Below are positions 36,398 through 45,094 of a stretch of 64,000 bases of DNA, in pieces. The notes under the pieces are model-generated. The model was not told the DNA's origin and did not search any database. It saw only the letters and a program-made list of their open reading frames with translations. Source of the DNA: an uncultured bacterium (GTDB taxonomy: Bacteria > Planctomycetota > GCA-002687715); the NCBI GenBank assembly GCA_902826835.1, contig CADEGH010000017.1, positions 1 to 64,000 on the forward strand, read 5' to 3'. Within the stretch, counting starts at the first letter, position 1; each line of letters opens with the position of its first letter. Both the position numbers and the translations under genes were made by a program.

Positions 36398-38154
36398 GAC
36401 GGCCTCCGCTTCGCCGGTCGAAGGAGTTGGGCCAAAACCAGGGGCGCTGCCGCGGCCACCACGACGAGCACACAGAGGGCCGCGACCTCTTCAATTCGCT
36501 GATAGTGGACCATGTTGAAGATTCGAACCTGCACCGACTGCCAACTCGGCCGCAGAAGCAGGAGAGAGGCCGAGAGCTCCGTGAACGCCAGCAGGTAAAC
36601 CAAGAGTCCGGCGGCAAGCAGCGTCGAGCGCACGAACGGGAGCTCGATCCGAAACTGCCGCTTGACCTCCGATACTCCCGAGAGCTTCGCCGCCTCGAGG
36701 GCCCCCGGGTCGATCTCGGCAAACGCGCTGCGCATCATCCGTACGGCCAAGGGCAGAAACAGAGCGAGCAGGCCGATCACGGGGAGTCCGCAGCCGCGTT
36801 CCTGCAAGACCCGGAGCAGCCCCGTCGAAGGATGCACCAAAGCCGCGGCGACGCCGGATGCGACGAGCCCGAACGCGAGCCGCTGCCTCGGCTTTCGGGC
36901 ACCCAAGGCCCCGAGCCCGAACGCGGTCACGGACGAAGTGAGAAGAACCATCGGTTCCCCCACCGCGCCCTCGCTGGCCTGGCTCAGAAGGGCGGCCGCC
37001 ACGACGGCACTTGGGATCGCGAGCAGCAGCAACAAACCCCACTCGACGAGGCCTCGCCGATCCGCCGCGAGCCTTCGACCGACGACAAAGGCGAGGGGCA
37101 GGGCCGCCAACACCACCAATCCCGTGATCAAAAAGCTGTCCGCAAACGCAGGTGCCACCCGCGCCACGACCCGTTGGTAGTTGTCGGGCTCGGCCCGAAA
37201 CCAGTGAATGGGCCCCGCTTCGCGCAGAAGCGCCGCGAAGGGAATTCCGAAGCTCAGCGTGAGGATCGAGAGCACGATCATCGCCGCGCCGACGCTTCGA
37301 ACCTCCGGGACGAAACGGGCCGTCCTCGTCGATTCGCTGCGAATCCTCCGGTCGATCGCGGAGAGTGCGGCCACCAAAACTGCGGCCACCGCCAGGAGTG
37401 GCAGCGACATCAAGAGTCCACCCCCCTGGTCGACCTGCGAAAAGGTGAAGAAGATCTTTTGGATCAGGACCGGAGTGTCGAGGAGGGACACGACCGGGTA
37501 GGAAGCCAGGGCGAGCAGGAACACGAGGGTCGCGCCCCCGGCAATCCGCAGCGCGAGCCAGCCGAGGACGAGACGCAGCCGCGCCCAACGCCCGCGCCCC
37601 GAGAGTTGCGCAGCCGCCAGCGCATCCGGGTCGAGCGCCGGAATGCCAGAGCGAATCGCGAACACGACGATGGGAAAAAGCGTAGTCGCCAAGATCCACG
37701 CCGGACCGGGATACACATGCCCGAGCAGAGGATCGGTGGCGGGGTCACCCAGGGGCATCCGCACATTCAGCTTGATTCCACAGTCGAGCAGAACTTTGGT
37801 CAGCCAACCCCGGTCCCCGATCACCCTGGCCCAGGAAATCGCGTGAATGTGAGCGGGAATGAGGAGCGGAACGATCGTCGCCACTTCGAGGCAGCGGGAG
37901 AACGGCACGCGACGGAAACCCAAACAGAGCGCGACGGGAATCCCGAGCAGGAGGGAAAAAATCGTCGTGAGCAGCGCGAGCAAGAGACTGTTGCCGAGGA
38001 GATCTTGGACCTCCGCACGCTGCATCATCTCCGCCACCCGCGGAATCGAGGCAGCCTCCGCGCTGCGCGCCGCCAGGGCCACGAGCGGCGCCAGCAAGAA
38101 CGTGGAGAGCACGCCCAAAAGGGCGGCTGGGAGCATCCAGGTAAAAGCCCTCAT
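36394..38154 (-). CDS. ABC transporter permease, FbpB/ThiP-like two-module protein
   Basis: 586 residues from the ATG at 38154, which overlaps the stop of the binding-protein gene in ATGA. About 12 membrane helices are seen in two similar halves, as in FbpB and ThiP, where both permease modules are fused. EAA-type loops that contact the ATPase are visible: ALDPDALAAAQLSGRGRW in the first half and EIDPGALEAAKLSGVSEV in the second. It forms the channel for substrate delivered by the anchored binding protein. The substrate is not certain from sequence. Confidence 0.92.
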   Translation of the reverse strand: MRAFTWMLPAALLGVLSTFLLAPLVALAARSAEAASIPRVAEMMQRAEVQDLLGNSLLLALLTTIFSLLLGIPVALCLGFRRVPFSRCLEVATIVPLLIPAHIHAISWARVIGDRGWLTKVLLDCGIKLNVRMPLGDPATDPLLGHVYPGPAWILATTLFPIVVFAIRSGIPALDPDALAAAQLSGRGRWARLRLVLGWLALRIAGGATLVFLLALASYPVVSLLDTPVLIQKIFFTFSQVDQGGGLLMSLPLLAVAAVLVAALSAIDRRIRSESTRTARFVPEVRSVGAAMIVLSILTLSFGIPFAALLREAGPIHWFRAEPDNYQRVVARVAPAFADSFLITGLVVLAALPLAFVVGRRLAADRRGLVEWGLLLLLAIPSAVVAAALLSQASEGAVGEPMVLLTSSVTAFGLGALGARKPRQRLAFGLVASGVAAALVHPSTGLLRVLQERGCGLPVIGLLALFLPLAVRMMRSAFAEIDPGALEAAKLSGVSEVKRQFRIELPFVRSTLLAAGLLVYLLAFTELSASLLLLRPSWQSVQVRIFNMVHYQRIEEVAALCVLVVVAAAAPLVLAQLLRPAKRRPS

Positions 38155-39290
38155 CCGTGGCGAGCGCCACGCGGCTTGACCGCGAGCCAGATGAAGACCA
38201 GCGCGATCGCCAGCGCTCCGAGCGAGAGCCACAGAGTCATCGAAGTCGAGCGGGGGCCCCTGGTCGGGTTGGCTCCCTCGACGAAGCGCCGGTCCAGTCG
38301 CGACTTGTAGGTTTCGAGAGCGCGGCCGATTTCGGCAAACGAAACCGCGGAGCTCTTGATCTCGGAAGCCGGTCGAACGTGCGGCGGCGCCTCGACTCCG
38401 GGGCGTAGGGGGATCTGCGCGGCCCGACCGAACGCGAGTTCCCGCTCCACCGCGCCCGAAATGAGGAAATCCACGAACCGGCGAGCCGCCTCGCCTCGCT
38501 TGGCCCCCTTCAGGATCATCACGGAGTTCGGGATGACGAGTGTGCCGATGCCCGCGGGATCTTGGTCCAAGTAATGCGCTCGCACGGGAGCGCCCTCCAA
38601 GAAGCGACCGTGCACGTCATCGGTGTCGGTGAGTCCGACCGCGCGAGTGCCTTCCGCGACCACTCTGGAGACCTGGGCATTGCCCCGCTCCCAGCGCACG
38701 AGATTGCGTTCGAGGCCGTCGAACCAGCGCTCCGTTTCCTCGGGTCCGAGTTCCGCGTAGAGCGCTCCCGCATGGGTGAGGGTCGTCCCGGTAAGCGGAC
38801 GAGCCATTGCGAATCGCTCCCGGAACTTGGGGTCGAGCAAGTCCTTCAGCGTGCGAGGGAGTTCGGATTCCTGAATGAGGGTCGAGTTCCAAATCAAGAC
38901 TCGCGCCCGCGCCCCAAACCCCGTCCAGGTGCCATCCGGATCCTTGAAGGCCGCCGGGATGCCTTCCGCCGAAGGTGAGCGGTAGATCTCGAGCAGCCCC
39001 ATCGCTTTCAGGCGCTCGGTCTGCGCACACTCGTTGTTCCAGAACACGTCGGCAATTGGCGACGCCTTTTCGGCCAAGATGCGCCCGACGAGGCCCACCG
39101 TCTTGTTGTCTTCGGTGTCGTATTGGGCGTCGACCTTGACCCCAGTCTCCTTCTGGAAGCGCTCGATCAGGGCCTGGCTGTGCTCCTGGTCGTGGCTGAC
39201 ATAGACCACCAAGGAATCCTGGCCGATCAGGGTCTTGGAACCCGCGAGGAGGACGAGGAGTGTGCAGGCGCCACGGGAGAGAGGGTTCAT
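38151..39290 (-). CDS. ABC importer substrate-binding protein with C-terminal membrane anchor
   Basis: 379 residues from the ATG at 39290. A signal peptide (LSRGACTLLVLLAG) precedes a periplasmic binding fold of the FbpA/ThiB class: SLVVYVSHDQEHSQALIERF, DVFWNNECAQTERLK, and FAMARPLTGTTLTHAGALY. After the fold a hydrophobic segment (LWLSLGALAIALVFIWLAV) and a basic end suggest a C-terminal membrane anchor, unlike soluble Gram-negative binding proteins. It is the first gene of the importer operon. A ferric-iron-type substrate is likely but not proven. Confidence 0.88.
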   Translation of the reverse strand: MNPLSRGACTLLVLLAGSKTLIGQDSLVVYVSHDQEHSQALIERFQKETGVKVDAQYDTEDNKTVGLVGRILAEKASPIADVFWNNECAQTERLKAMGLLEIYRSPSAEGIPAAFKDPDGTWTGFGARARVLIWNSTLIQESELPRTLKDLLDPKFRERFAMARPLTGTTLTHAGALYAELGPEETERWFDGLERNLVRWERGNAQVSRVVAEGTRAVGLTDTDDVHGRFLEGAPVRAHYLDQDPAGIGTLVIPNSVMILKGAKRGEAARRFVDFLISGAVERELAFGRAAQIPLRPGVEAPPHVRPASEIKSSAVSFAEIGRALETYKSRLDRRFVEGANPTRGPRSTSMTLWLSLGALAIALVFIWLAVKPRGARHG

Positions 39291-39467
39291 AGGGCGGCTC
39301 GGAGAGAAAAGTCCGGACGCAAGCTTAGCGCCCAACCTGCGGGCATCGGGCCGACGAGATCGCGCCCAGCCCGTAACCCCAATCATCTCAAGACTTTGGA
39401 GCCGGCCTTATCCACCACTCGCGGAACGACGAGCGGTCAGGAGGAGTTGGCCCGCCCTCGGAGTGCG

Positions 39468-40814
39468 TTACTTCCCGGTGCCATCCGCCGCGGTGGGCTT
39501 GGGATGCTGGATCTTGGGCCAATAAGTCTTGAAGTCGAACTTCGGCGAATTGTCCGGGTCGTGGCAGCGCACGCAGAACTCCGGACTTACCTTCCCCCCG
39601 GGTGTTTTCGCCTGCGATTGAACATGGGCTTCGGAGGGGCCATGGCAAGCCTCGCAGGCGACGTTTACCAACGTGGGAGTCTTGGTCGGACTGAGATAAC
39701 CGCCCACATGGTCAAAGCCGACCACATGGCAGCGCACACATTCCGGGTCAAATTCGTCGTTCGTAGCGACCAGGGTCGCGAACGCCCGCATGTGGCCGCT
39801 CTTGTCCAACTGTTCGCAAATCTCGAGGTGGCATTCACGGCAGGCTTGGTCGCCCGCGTAGCCCTCGGGAACCGCGGTCTTCGGCCACTGCTCCGCCAGC
39901 GCCTCGTCCTTCACCGCTTGGCGATAGCCGTCCAGCATGGCGTTGACGTCAGGAGCTCCCGGCATCGATTCCGCCAGGCGCTTGGTGATCAGCTCCCAAG
40001 TCTCACCGAGTGTCAGGGCCACCAAGTCGCGGCCCTTGCTGCCAAGCGAGAGCACTTTCACCCCCGCCACCGGTTCGAGCCAGCGCGGAATATCCGAGGT
40101 GCCACCGACGACGATGAGGCAGCGCGCCTGCAGTTCCGTCGGAATGCCGGTCGCCCAGGGCGCGATCTCCGATTCCAAGCCCCCCCAACCGATGATCACA
40201 CGATCCTGCGGGGGCAGCGCGGCCACCAAGGCAGGCAACCGTTCGAGCGGGGGTTCGACCGTGACTCCCGCCACTTCGGGCATCGGCGGCACCAACCCCC
40301 AGATCGTGATTTTGGGAGCTTCGATGCGATGGTTGACAGCAAACGGCCTTGCCTCTCCCAGCTTCACATTCGAGACCAAGAATGGAAACGACGCCAGCTT
40401 GGACGCTTCGTTGGCGAGGTACTCGGCTCCGAGGAGAAACTCTCCCGGGCCCGGCAGGAGCACCGACGCGTTCACACTCGAGAGCGCGAGCAGGAAGGTC
40501 TCGAACTTGAGCTGCTGTTGGCGACCTCCCTCGACGACGAGGTTCCCGAGGCTGATCGATCCGAGGATCGAGTGCGAGGCTTCGAGGGCCACCACGGCTT
40601 CGGCGCGCCGGTGTACGCCGCCGAGAGCGGGCTTGGTGCAGCCACACGGACGGATGAAGCCCTTCTCGTTGCCCGAGAGGATGAGGACCTCCGGCTTGGG
40701 CTCGCGCGCGTCCACATCAGGCGACGGTCGGGAGTCGGGCGTCGACGCCGCCGCCCAAAGGACGAGCCCCGCAAAGACCCCGAGGACCGTGCCCTCACTT
40801 ACCGATAAACGCAT
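39468..40814 (-). CDS. Tetraheme cytochrome with an N-terminal 5'-nucleotidase-like domain
   Basis: 448 residues from the ATG at 40814. The N-terminus has a hydrophobic export segment. Residues about 40-275 resemble a metallophosphatase/5'-nucleotidase-like domain (PCGCTKPALGGVHRRAE, VLLPGPGEFLLGAEYL) but without an obvious full metal site. Residues 320-430 hold four CxxCH motifs: CRECH 325-329, CVRCH 359-363, CEACH 387-391 and CVRCH 414-418, as in cytochrome c554 proteins. It overlaps the DUF1573 gene upstream by 20 bases. A role in extracytoplasmic electron transfer is likely. Confidence 0.8.
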   Translation of the reverse strand: MRLSVSEGTVLGVFAGLVLWAAASTPDSRPSPDVDAREPKPEVLILSGNEKGFIRPCGCTKPALGGVHRRAEAVVALEASHSILGSISLGNLVVEGGRQQQLKFETFLLALSSVNASVLLPGPGEFLLGAEYLANEASKLASFPFLVSNVKLGEARPFAVNHRIEAPKITIWGLVPPMPEVAGVTVEPPLERLPALVAALPPQDRVIIGWGGLESEIAPWATGIPTELQARCLIVVGGTSDIPRWLEPVAGVKVLSLGSKGRDLVALTLGETWELITKRLAESMPGAPDVNAMLDGYRQAVKDEALAEQWPKTAVPEGYAGDQACRECHLEICEQLDKSGHMRAFATLVATNDEFDPECVRCHVVGFDHVGGYLSPTKTPTLVNVACEACHGPSEAHVQSQAKTPGGKVSPEFCVRCHDPDNSPKFDFKTYWPKIQHPKPTAADGTGK

Positions 40815-41838
40815 AGAAGTAGGCTTGGATGGTGTTCTCGCCCGCACAGTTGGTACGCAGGGTCAAGGTGCCGCGTTGGTACCCCTCGGGCGCGTCGGCT
40901 TTGACAGACACACGCACACGAAACTTCTTGCCGGCCTCATCGGTGATGACTTCGGCCGCAAACGGCCCGGGCGGGCTCACGTCGACCCCCTCGATCACCA
41001 GATTGGCTTCGCCAGTCTTGGTGATCTCGATCTCTTTAGAGGTGGTTTCCCCCTTCTTGACCTTGCCGAGATTGAAGGTGCGGGGCGAAATCATGACTTC
41101 GCCCTCGATGCTCGCGGTGACCGGTACGACGGCCGGCGGAACGTTTGGCATGTCCGTGATGAACGTCAGGGTTTCCCTCAGGAGTCCGACCGAGGCTCCG
41201 CCTTTGAGGTCGACACGAACCTTGAGGATCCGGGTGCCATCGGGCTGCTCTTCGAGCTTGCCGAGCGGCGTCGCGACCACGAGGGGCGAAGAGACCTTCA
41301 GGTCGCGGAGCTGCACATCGAGGCCCTTGGAGACCACGAAGCTGAGTTCGGTGCCCCCTTTGCCGTCGATCTTGGAAACCGCGCCGAGTTCGATCTGCCT
41401 CGGTTTGACGGAGAAGGGCGGCACGATGTCGCCCGTCATCGTGAGGATGATCGAACCCTGGGTCGGATCATTGGAGAGCACGGAGATGGTCTTCGTCACC
41501 GGGCCCTGCAAGCCCTGCGTGTTCATTTTGCACTCGACGGTCGTCTCCTCCCCCGGGGCGAGTTCGTTCTTGGTCGGGAGAACCGCCTGACACTGACAGC
41601 TCGGGACGACCTGTTTGATCTGGAGCACATCCTGCCCCACATTCTTGATCACGAAGGCATGGGTCAGCATCGTGTACTGGGCCGCGTTGCCGAACTTCCA
41701 AGTCGGTTCGAGGCACTGGATCTTGGCGACCTTTCCGGCGGGAGGCGCCGCTTGGGCCGAAGTCGGATTCTGCGCGCGAAGGACCGCGTGACTGACGAAT
41801 GCGGCGATCACTACCGGAATCAAAATGCGAGTCATCAT
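40795..41838 (-). CDS. DUF1573 secreted protein
   Basis: 347 residues with a signal peptide (ILIPVVIAAFVSHAVLRAQ). DUF1573 features are clear: KIQCLEPTWKFGNAAQYTMLTHAFVIKNVG, then QVVPSCQCQAVL and LAPGEETTVECKMNT, followed by immunoglobulin-like beta repeats. DUF1573 proteins are abundant in Planctomycetota and Bacteroidota and are secreted; their role is unknown. The end overlaps the tetraheme cytochrome start by 20 bases, so the two are co-expressed. Two adjacent ATGs are possible starts (41838, 41835). Confidence 0.9.
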   Translation of the reverse strand: MMTRILIPVVIAAFVSHAVLRAQNPTSAQAAPPAGKVAKIQCLEPTWKFGNAAQYTMLTHAFVIKNVGQDVLQIKQVVPSCQCQAVLPTKNELAPGEETTVECKMNTQGLQGPVTKTISVLSNDPTQGSIILTMTGDIVPPFSVKPRQIELGAVSKIDGKGGTELSFVVSKGLDVQLRDLKVSSPLVVATPLGKLEEQPDGTRILKVRVDLKGGASVGLLRETLTFITDMPNVPPAVVPVTASIEGEVMISPRTFNLGKVKKGETTSKEIEITKTGEANLVIEGVDVSPPGPFAAEVITDEAGKKFRVRVSVKADAPEGYQRGTLTLRTNCAGENTIQAYFYAFIGK

Positions 41839-41935
41839 GGCATGTCACCCAGCGACTCTCGCGAACCACCGCTCCTTCGAAGGTCGATCGACCAGGAGGA
41901 GGTTCGGCGGAGTCTCGGTTCGGTTCAATCATCCT

Positions 41936-42379
41936 ATGGATCGGATTCCCCAGCTCCAAGTACGAGGGCGGGTGCTCGCCGCCCTGGTGTTGTCTCTTCT
42001 TTCGGCCTGCGGGGGTGAAAAATCCGCCGAGGAGGTGGCCATTTTGTATCTCCAAGCCCTGGCCGACGGCGATTTTCCGACTGCCTTTGGCCTCCTCTGC
42101 CACGAAACCAAGTCCGCCCTCGCCGGGGCCGAGGCCGCCCACCGCGTCGGCCAGTTCTCGGAGCTGGCGCCGGCGGAGCTGAAATTCGTGCCGGAAAGGA
42201 CGCCTGGTCTAAGTCTCTACCGGGCGCGCGTCACCCAAAACGGGCGACTCAAAGGGCCCCCGGTGGGCGACTTTCAGCGGCCCCCGGCCTTTTCGATCGC
42301 CACCGGGGACGAGACGACCGTCCTGAGATTGGTCAGCGACGGCGGGGTGTTTCGCGTGCGCCTGCGCCTCAGTCCTTGA
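41936..42379 (+). CDS. Small lipoprotein, unknown function
   Basis: 147 residues from the ATG at 41936; an earlier in-frame ATG at 41825 would give a non-signal-like N-terminus, so the later one is chosen. The signal ends in a lipobox LLSACGGE, so Cys is lipid-modified. The mature part begins EEVAILYLQALADGDFPTAFGLL, the DUF4878-like/SnoaL-like pattern in many small lipoproteins with an NTF2-like fold. It is divergent from the DUF1573 gene and its end overlaps the convergent TPR membrane gene by 11 bases. Confidence 0.78.
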   Translation: MDRIPQLQVRGRVLAALVLSLLSACGGEKSAEEVAILYLQALADGDFPTAFGLLCHETKSALAGAEAAHRVGQFSELAPAELKFVPERTPGLSLYRARVTQNGRLKGPPVGDFQRPPAFSIATGDETTVLRLVSDGGVFRVRLRLSP

Positions 42380-44606
42380 ACCGACTCAGGTAGCCCTGCA
42401 CTTCCGGGACGCGGCGAGGGTCGCCCGGATCCGGTTTCGTGAGCCACTGGCGCAGAGCCTCGCGAGCCAGCGCGGATACTCGCGCGGTGGCATGACCCCG
42501 CAGCGCCCAGCCCAGATCGTAGAGCAGTTTGGGGTTGCGGGGTGGCGGATCCGCGAGCAACGCCTCGAGTTGCAGACTCGTCGCTTCCTCGGTTTGCCCG
42601 CTCGCGTGCAACAGGCGCGCGAGTTCGACCGCCATCTCGCGCACTCTCGATTGTTTCGCGAACTCGGGTCGGTGGCGTTCGAGGCCCGCTCGCAGACGTC
42701 GGATCGCGTCCGCGGAATTGCCTTCCTGGGCCGAGATTGACGCGCGGACGAGGACGATCCCCACCGAGTCGGGATCATCTCGTTCCGCCTGCGCGAGTAG
42801 CGCCAAGGCCGACGCGCGCTCCGTCCCTGCCGAGGATCCCCAGAGTGGAAGAAGCCCGATGCGAAGGCGTGCCTCGTTGATGCGGGCATCGGTGACCAGG
42901 TTTTGCCACTGCGTCTGACCAGCGAGGGAGAGCGACTGCACAAGTCCTCGCTCGGCGGTTTCGCGGGCCGCTTCCAATGCACGTTTGGCTTCGTTGGCGC
43001 GGTCGAGCTTGGCCGCGCCGGACAGAGTGGGGTCCATCGCAGTGCGCGCGCACGCGATCCCGAGGTTGCTCGCGGCCTGAAAACGGAGCTCCAACAAGTC
43101 CTCGGGATGCACTCCGGGTCGTCCGGGAATCTCGGGGATCTCCGCTTCGCAAGCGCTTCGAAAGTGTCCGATCGCCTTCGACAAGTCGGCTCCCGGTCTC
43201 GACTCTCGAGCCACCCCTTCCGCCTTGCGCGTTCCGAGGTTGTAGTTGAGGAAGCCACTCCGCGGGTAGTGGAGAAGCGCGCTCTCGAGCAGGCTCTCGT
43301 CGGATCGCCAACGCTGGATTTCGGACCGGCCGAGCGCGACGGTAGTGAGGACCACCGCAGCGAGGGCCAGGCGCCGCCCCCAGATCGCAAGCGGGGATGT
43401 CAGGGCCGCGCTGGCCAGCAGGTCTGCGAGGACCACTCCGACGCCGAACAGCGGCAAGTATGCAAATCGGGTGGCCGCAACCGCGCCGATCGGAACCACC
43501 AGGTGGCTGACCAAAATCCACGGAAGAGAGAAGAGGATGAGTCCGAGTGTGACGAGGGGCCGACGGCGGCGGGCTCGGAAGGCCACCACTGACGCAAGCA
43601 CGAGCACAACGCCTCCGACCAAAACACGTGGATCACCCCACGTCTGCGCGGGCGCGAGATCCCCGAAGGTGACATTGGGGTGGAGTCGGCTCGGCCAAAA
43701 GATCGACGGCAGGGTGTAGGAGGCGAACACCGCGAGGCCGGTCATGACACGCGCGGACCACGGGAACCCCGCCATCACGGGATCGGAAACTCCGGTGAGG
43801 GTCCCGAGCACCCAGTAGCGCTGCAGGAGAGCAATTCCGGTGGCCAAGATTGCCGGGAGAGCCCGCCGGGTGGCGTCGCGCCAAGCAAGCCCGCTGGCCA
43901 GCCACGCCTGGGCAAACACCATGGCGGGAAGTACGACCGCGTTTTCCTTGGAGAGGATCGCGAGATAGGTCAAGACTCCTTGGAAAATTCCTCGCGGCAG
44001 CCCTCCTTCGAGCGCGAGCACCATCGCGCCGGCCACCAGCAGTGCGCCCAGGCCCTCTGACGCACCGACTTGCGTGCCGATGGTCTCGCTTCCGACTGGA
44101 TGGACGGCCAAAAGGAGTCCGATCGCGAGGGCGATGAAACGGCGTTCTGGGCGCCTCGGCAGCCACGCGAGCAGCAAGATCACCCGAAGAACCGAAGCTC
44201 CGACGTGGAAAAGCAGATTGCCGAGGTTGATGGGCGGGGACACCTCCGAAGCGAGATCACGGGGCCGCGTCCAGGAGTAACCCAGTGCGAGCCAGGTGAG
44301 CGCCACCGGGCGGTACAGACTCGGCTGATCGGCGACGAGCGAGCGATCCGCACCGAGGTTCCAGTAGTCGCTTCCCCAAATCTCGAGATAGCGACCCTCG
44401 CGAATCCGTTCGTCGTGAAGGAGGAACCGGGGGCTGTCGAGACTGAAGCGGTGTTGCTTCACCCCGCCGAGAAGGATCAGGGTGAAAAGGCCGATCGAGA
44501 GCGCAAGCCACCAGTCCACCCGATCTAGACGACCTACCCGCCCGGAGTCGCTGGTTTCACACGGCGAGCGCCCGTTGTTCGAAGCACGGCTGTCCACTGA
44601 CCTCAA
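42369..44606 (-). CDS. Multi-pass membrane protein with TPR-like C-terminus (TMTC/O-mannosyltransferase-like)
   Basis: 745 residues. The TTG at 44606 is preceded by GGGGGGAG; a GTG three codons in (44597) is an alternative. About 10-12 membrane helices occupy residues 35-430. Near the first loop is DERIREGRYLEIWGSDYW, with a luminal Asp as in GT-C glycosyltransferases, followed by PSLYRPVALTWLALGY. The second half has helical TPR-like repeats (FLNYNLGTRKAEG, ALLAQAERDDPDSVGIVLV). The fold matches bacterial homologues of eukaryotic TMTC proteins, which transfer mannose; the acceptor is unknown. Confidence 0.82.
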   Translation of the reverse strand: MRSVDSRASNNGRSPCETSDSGRVGRLDRVDWWLALSIGLFTLILLGGVKQHRFSLDSPRFLLHDERIREGRYLEIWGSDYWNLGADRSLVADQPSLYRPVALTWLALGYSWTRPRDLASEVSPPINLGNLLFHVGASVLRVILLLAWLPRRPERRFIALAIGLLLAVHPVGSETIGTQVGASEGLGALLVAGAMVLALEGGLPRGIFQGVLTYLAILSKENAVVLPAMVFAQAWLASGLAWRDATRRALPAILATGIALLQRYWVLGTLTGVSDPVMAGFPWSARVMTGLAVFASYTLPSIFWPSRLHPNVTFGDLAPAQTWGDPRVLVGGVVLVLASVVAFRARRRRPLVTLGLILFSLPWILVSHLVVPIGAVAATRFAYLPLFGVGVVLADLLASAALTSPLAIWGRRLALAAVVLTTVALGRSEIQRWRSDESLLESALLHYPRSGFLNYNLGTRKAEGVARESRPGADLSKAIGHFRSACEAEIPEIPGRPGVHPEDLLELRFQAASNLGIACARTAMDPTLSGAAKLDRANEAKRALEAARETAERGLVQSLSLAGQTQWQNLVTDARINEARLRIGLLPLWGSSAGTERASALALLAQAERDDPDSVGIVLVRASISAQEGNSADAIRRLRAGLERHRPEFAKQSRVREMAVELARLLHASGQTEEATSLQLEALLADPPPRNPKLLYDLGWALRGHATARVSALAREALRQWLTKPDPGDPRRVPEVQGYLSRFKD

Positions 44607-44672
44607 GCAGCTCTCCCCCCGCCCGTGGTTCGAGAATATCGATGCGGGCGCTGGAGCCTATGCTGAGCGTCG

Positions 44673-45011
44673 TCAGAGAATTGTAAAGGTCGTCGAGGTG
44701 CTTCCACCTGGTCCGGTCACCGTGACGACCATGGACGACCCCGTGGTTCCCGAGGGAACATCGATGTAGAGGACGACCTCTCCGAGCACTCCCGTGGTGC
44801 GTACTGAGATCGAAGACTCCGGGAGAAGCACGCCCCCGACTTCGACCAAGACTCCAAGGTCACCGTCCACCGACGCCCCGGTCACCAAGAGACGCGCGGT
44901 CTGGCCGGCCACCACGGTCGGCCCTCCCGTCACCACCACATCGGGTACCTGACCGCCCGCCCAGCCGAAGGCCAGCAGCAAGCAGATCGTGGTGGAGAGG
45001 GCGGTTGGCAT
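44673..45011 (-). CDS. Small secreted protein with IPT/TIG-like repeat region
   Basis: 112 residues from the ATG at 45011; the open frame begins 17 codons earlier with Pro-rich non-signal sequence. A signal peptide (ALSTTICLLLAFGWAGG) is followed by one beta-rich domain (PDVVVTGGPTVVAGQTARLLVTG, VVTVTGPGGSTST) resembling an IPT/TIG or bacterial Ig-like domain. No enzymatic motif. It sits alone between the TPR membrane gene and clpB and could be a fragment of a larger surface protein family. Confidence 0.6.
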   Translation of the reverse strand: MPTALSTTICLLLAFGWAGGQVPDVVVTGGPTVVAGQTARLLVTGASVDGDLGVLVEVGGVLLPESSISVRTTGVLGEVVLYIDVPSGTTGSSMVVTVTGPGGSTSTTFTIL

Positions 45012-45094
45012 GCGAGGGAGGGGCTGGGGCGTGCCCGGAGGCACGACACGAGAGGGCATCATAGTCTTCGGCCGCCCCCGAAGTCAAAGCCAAC

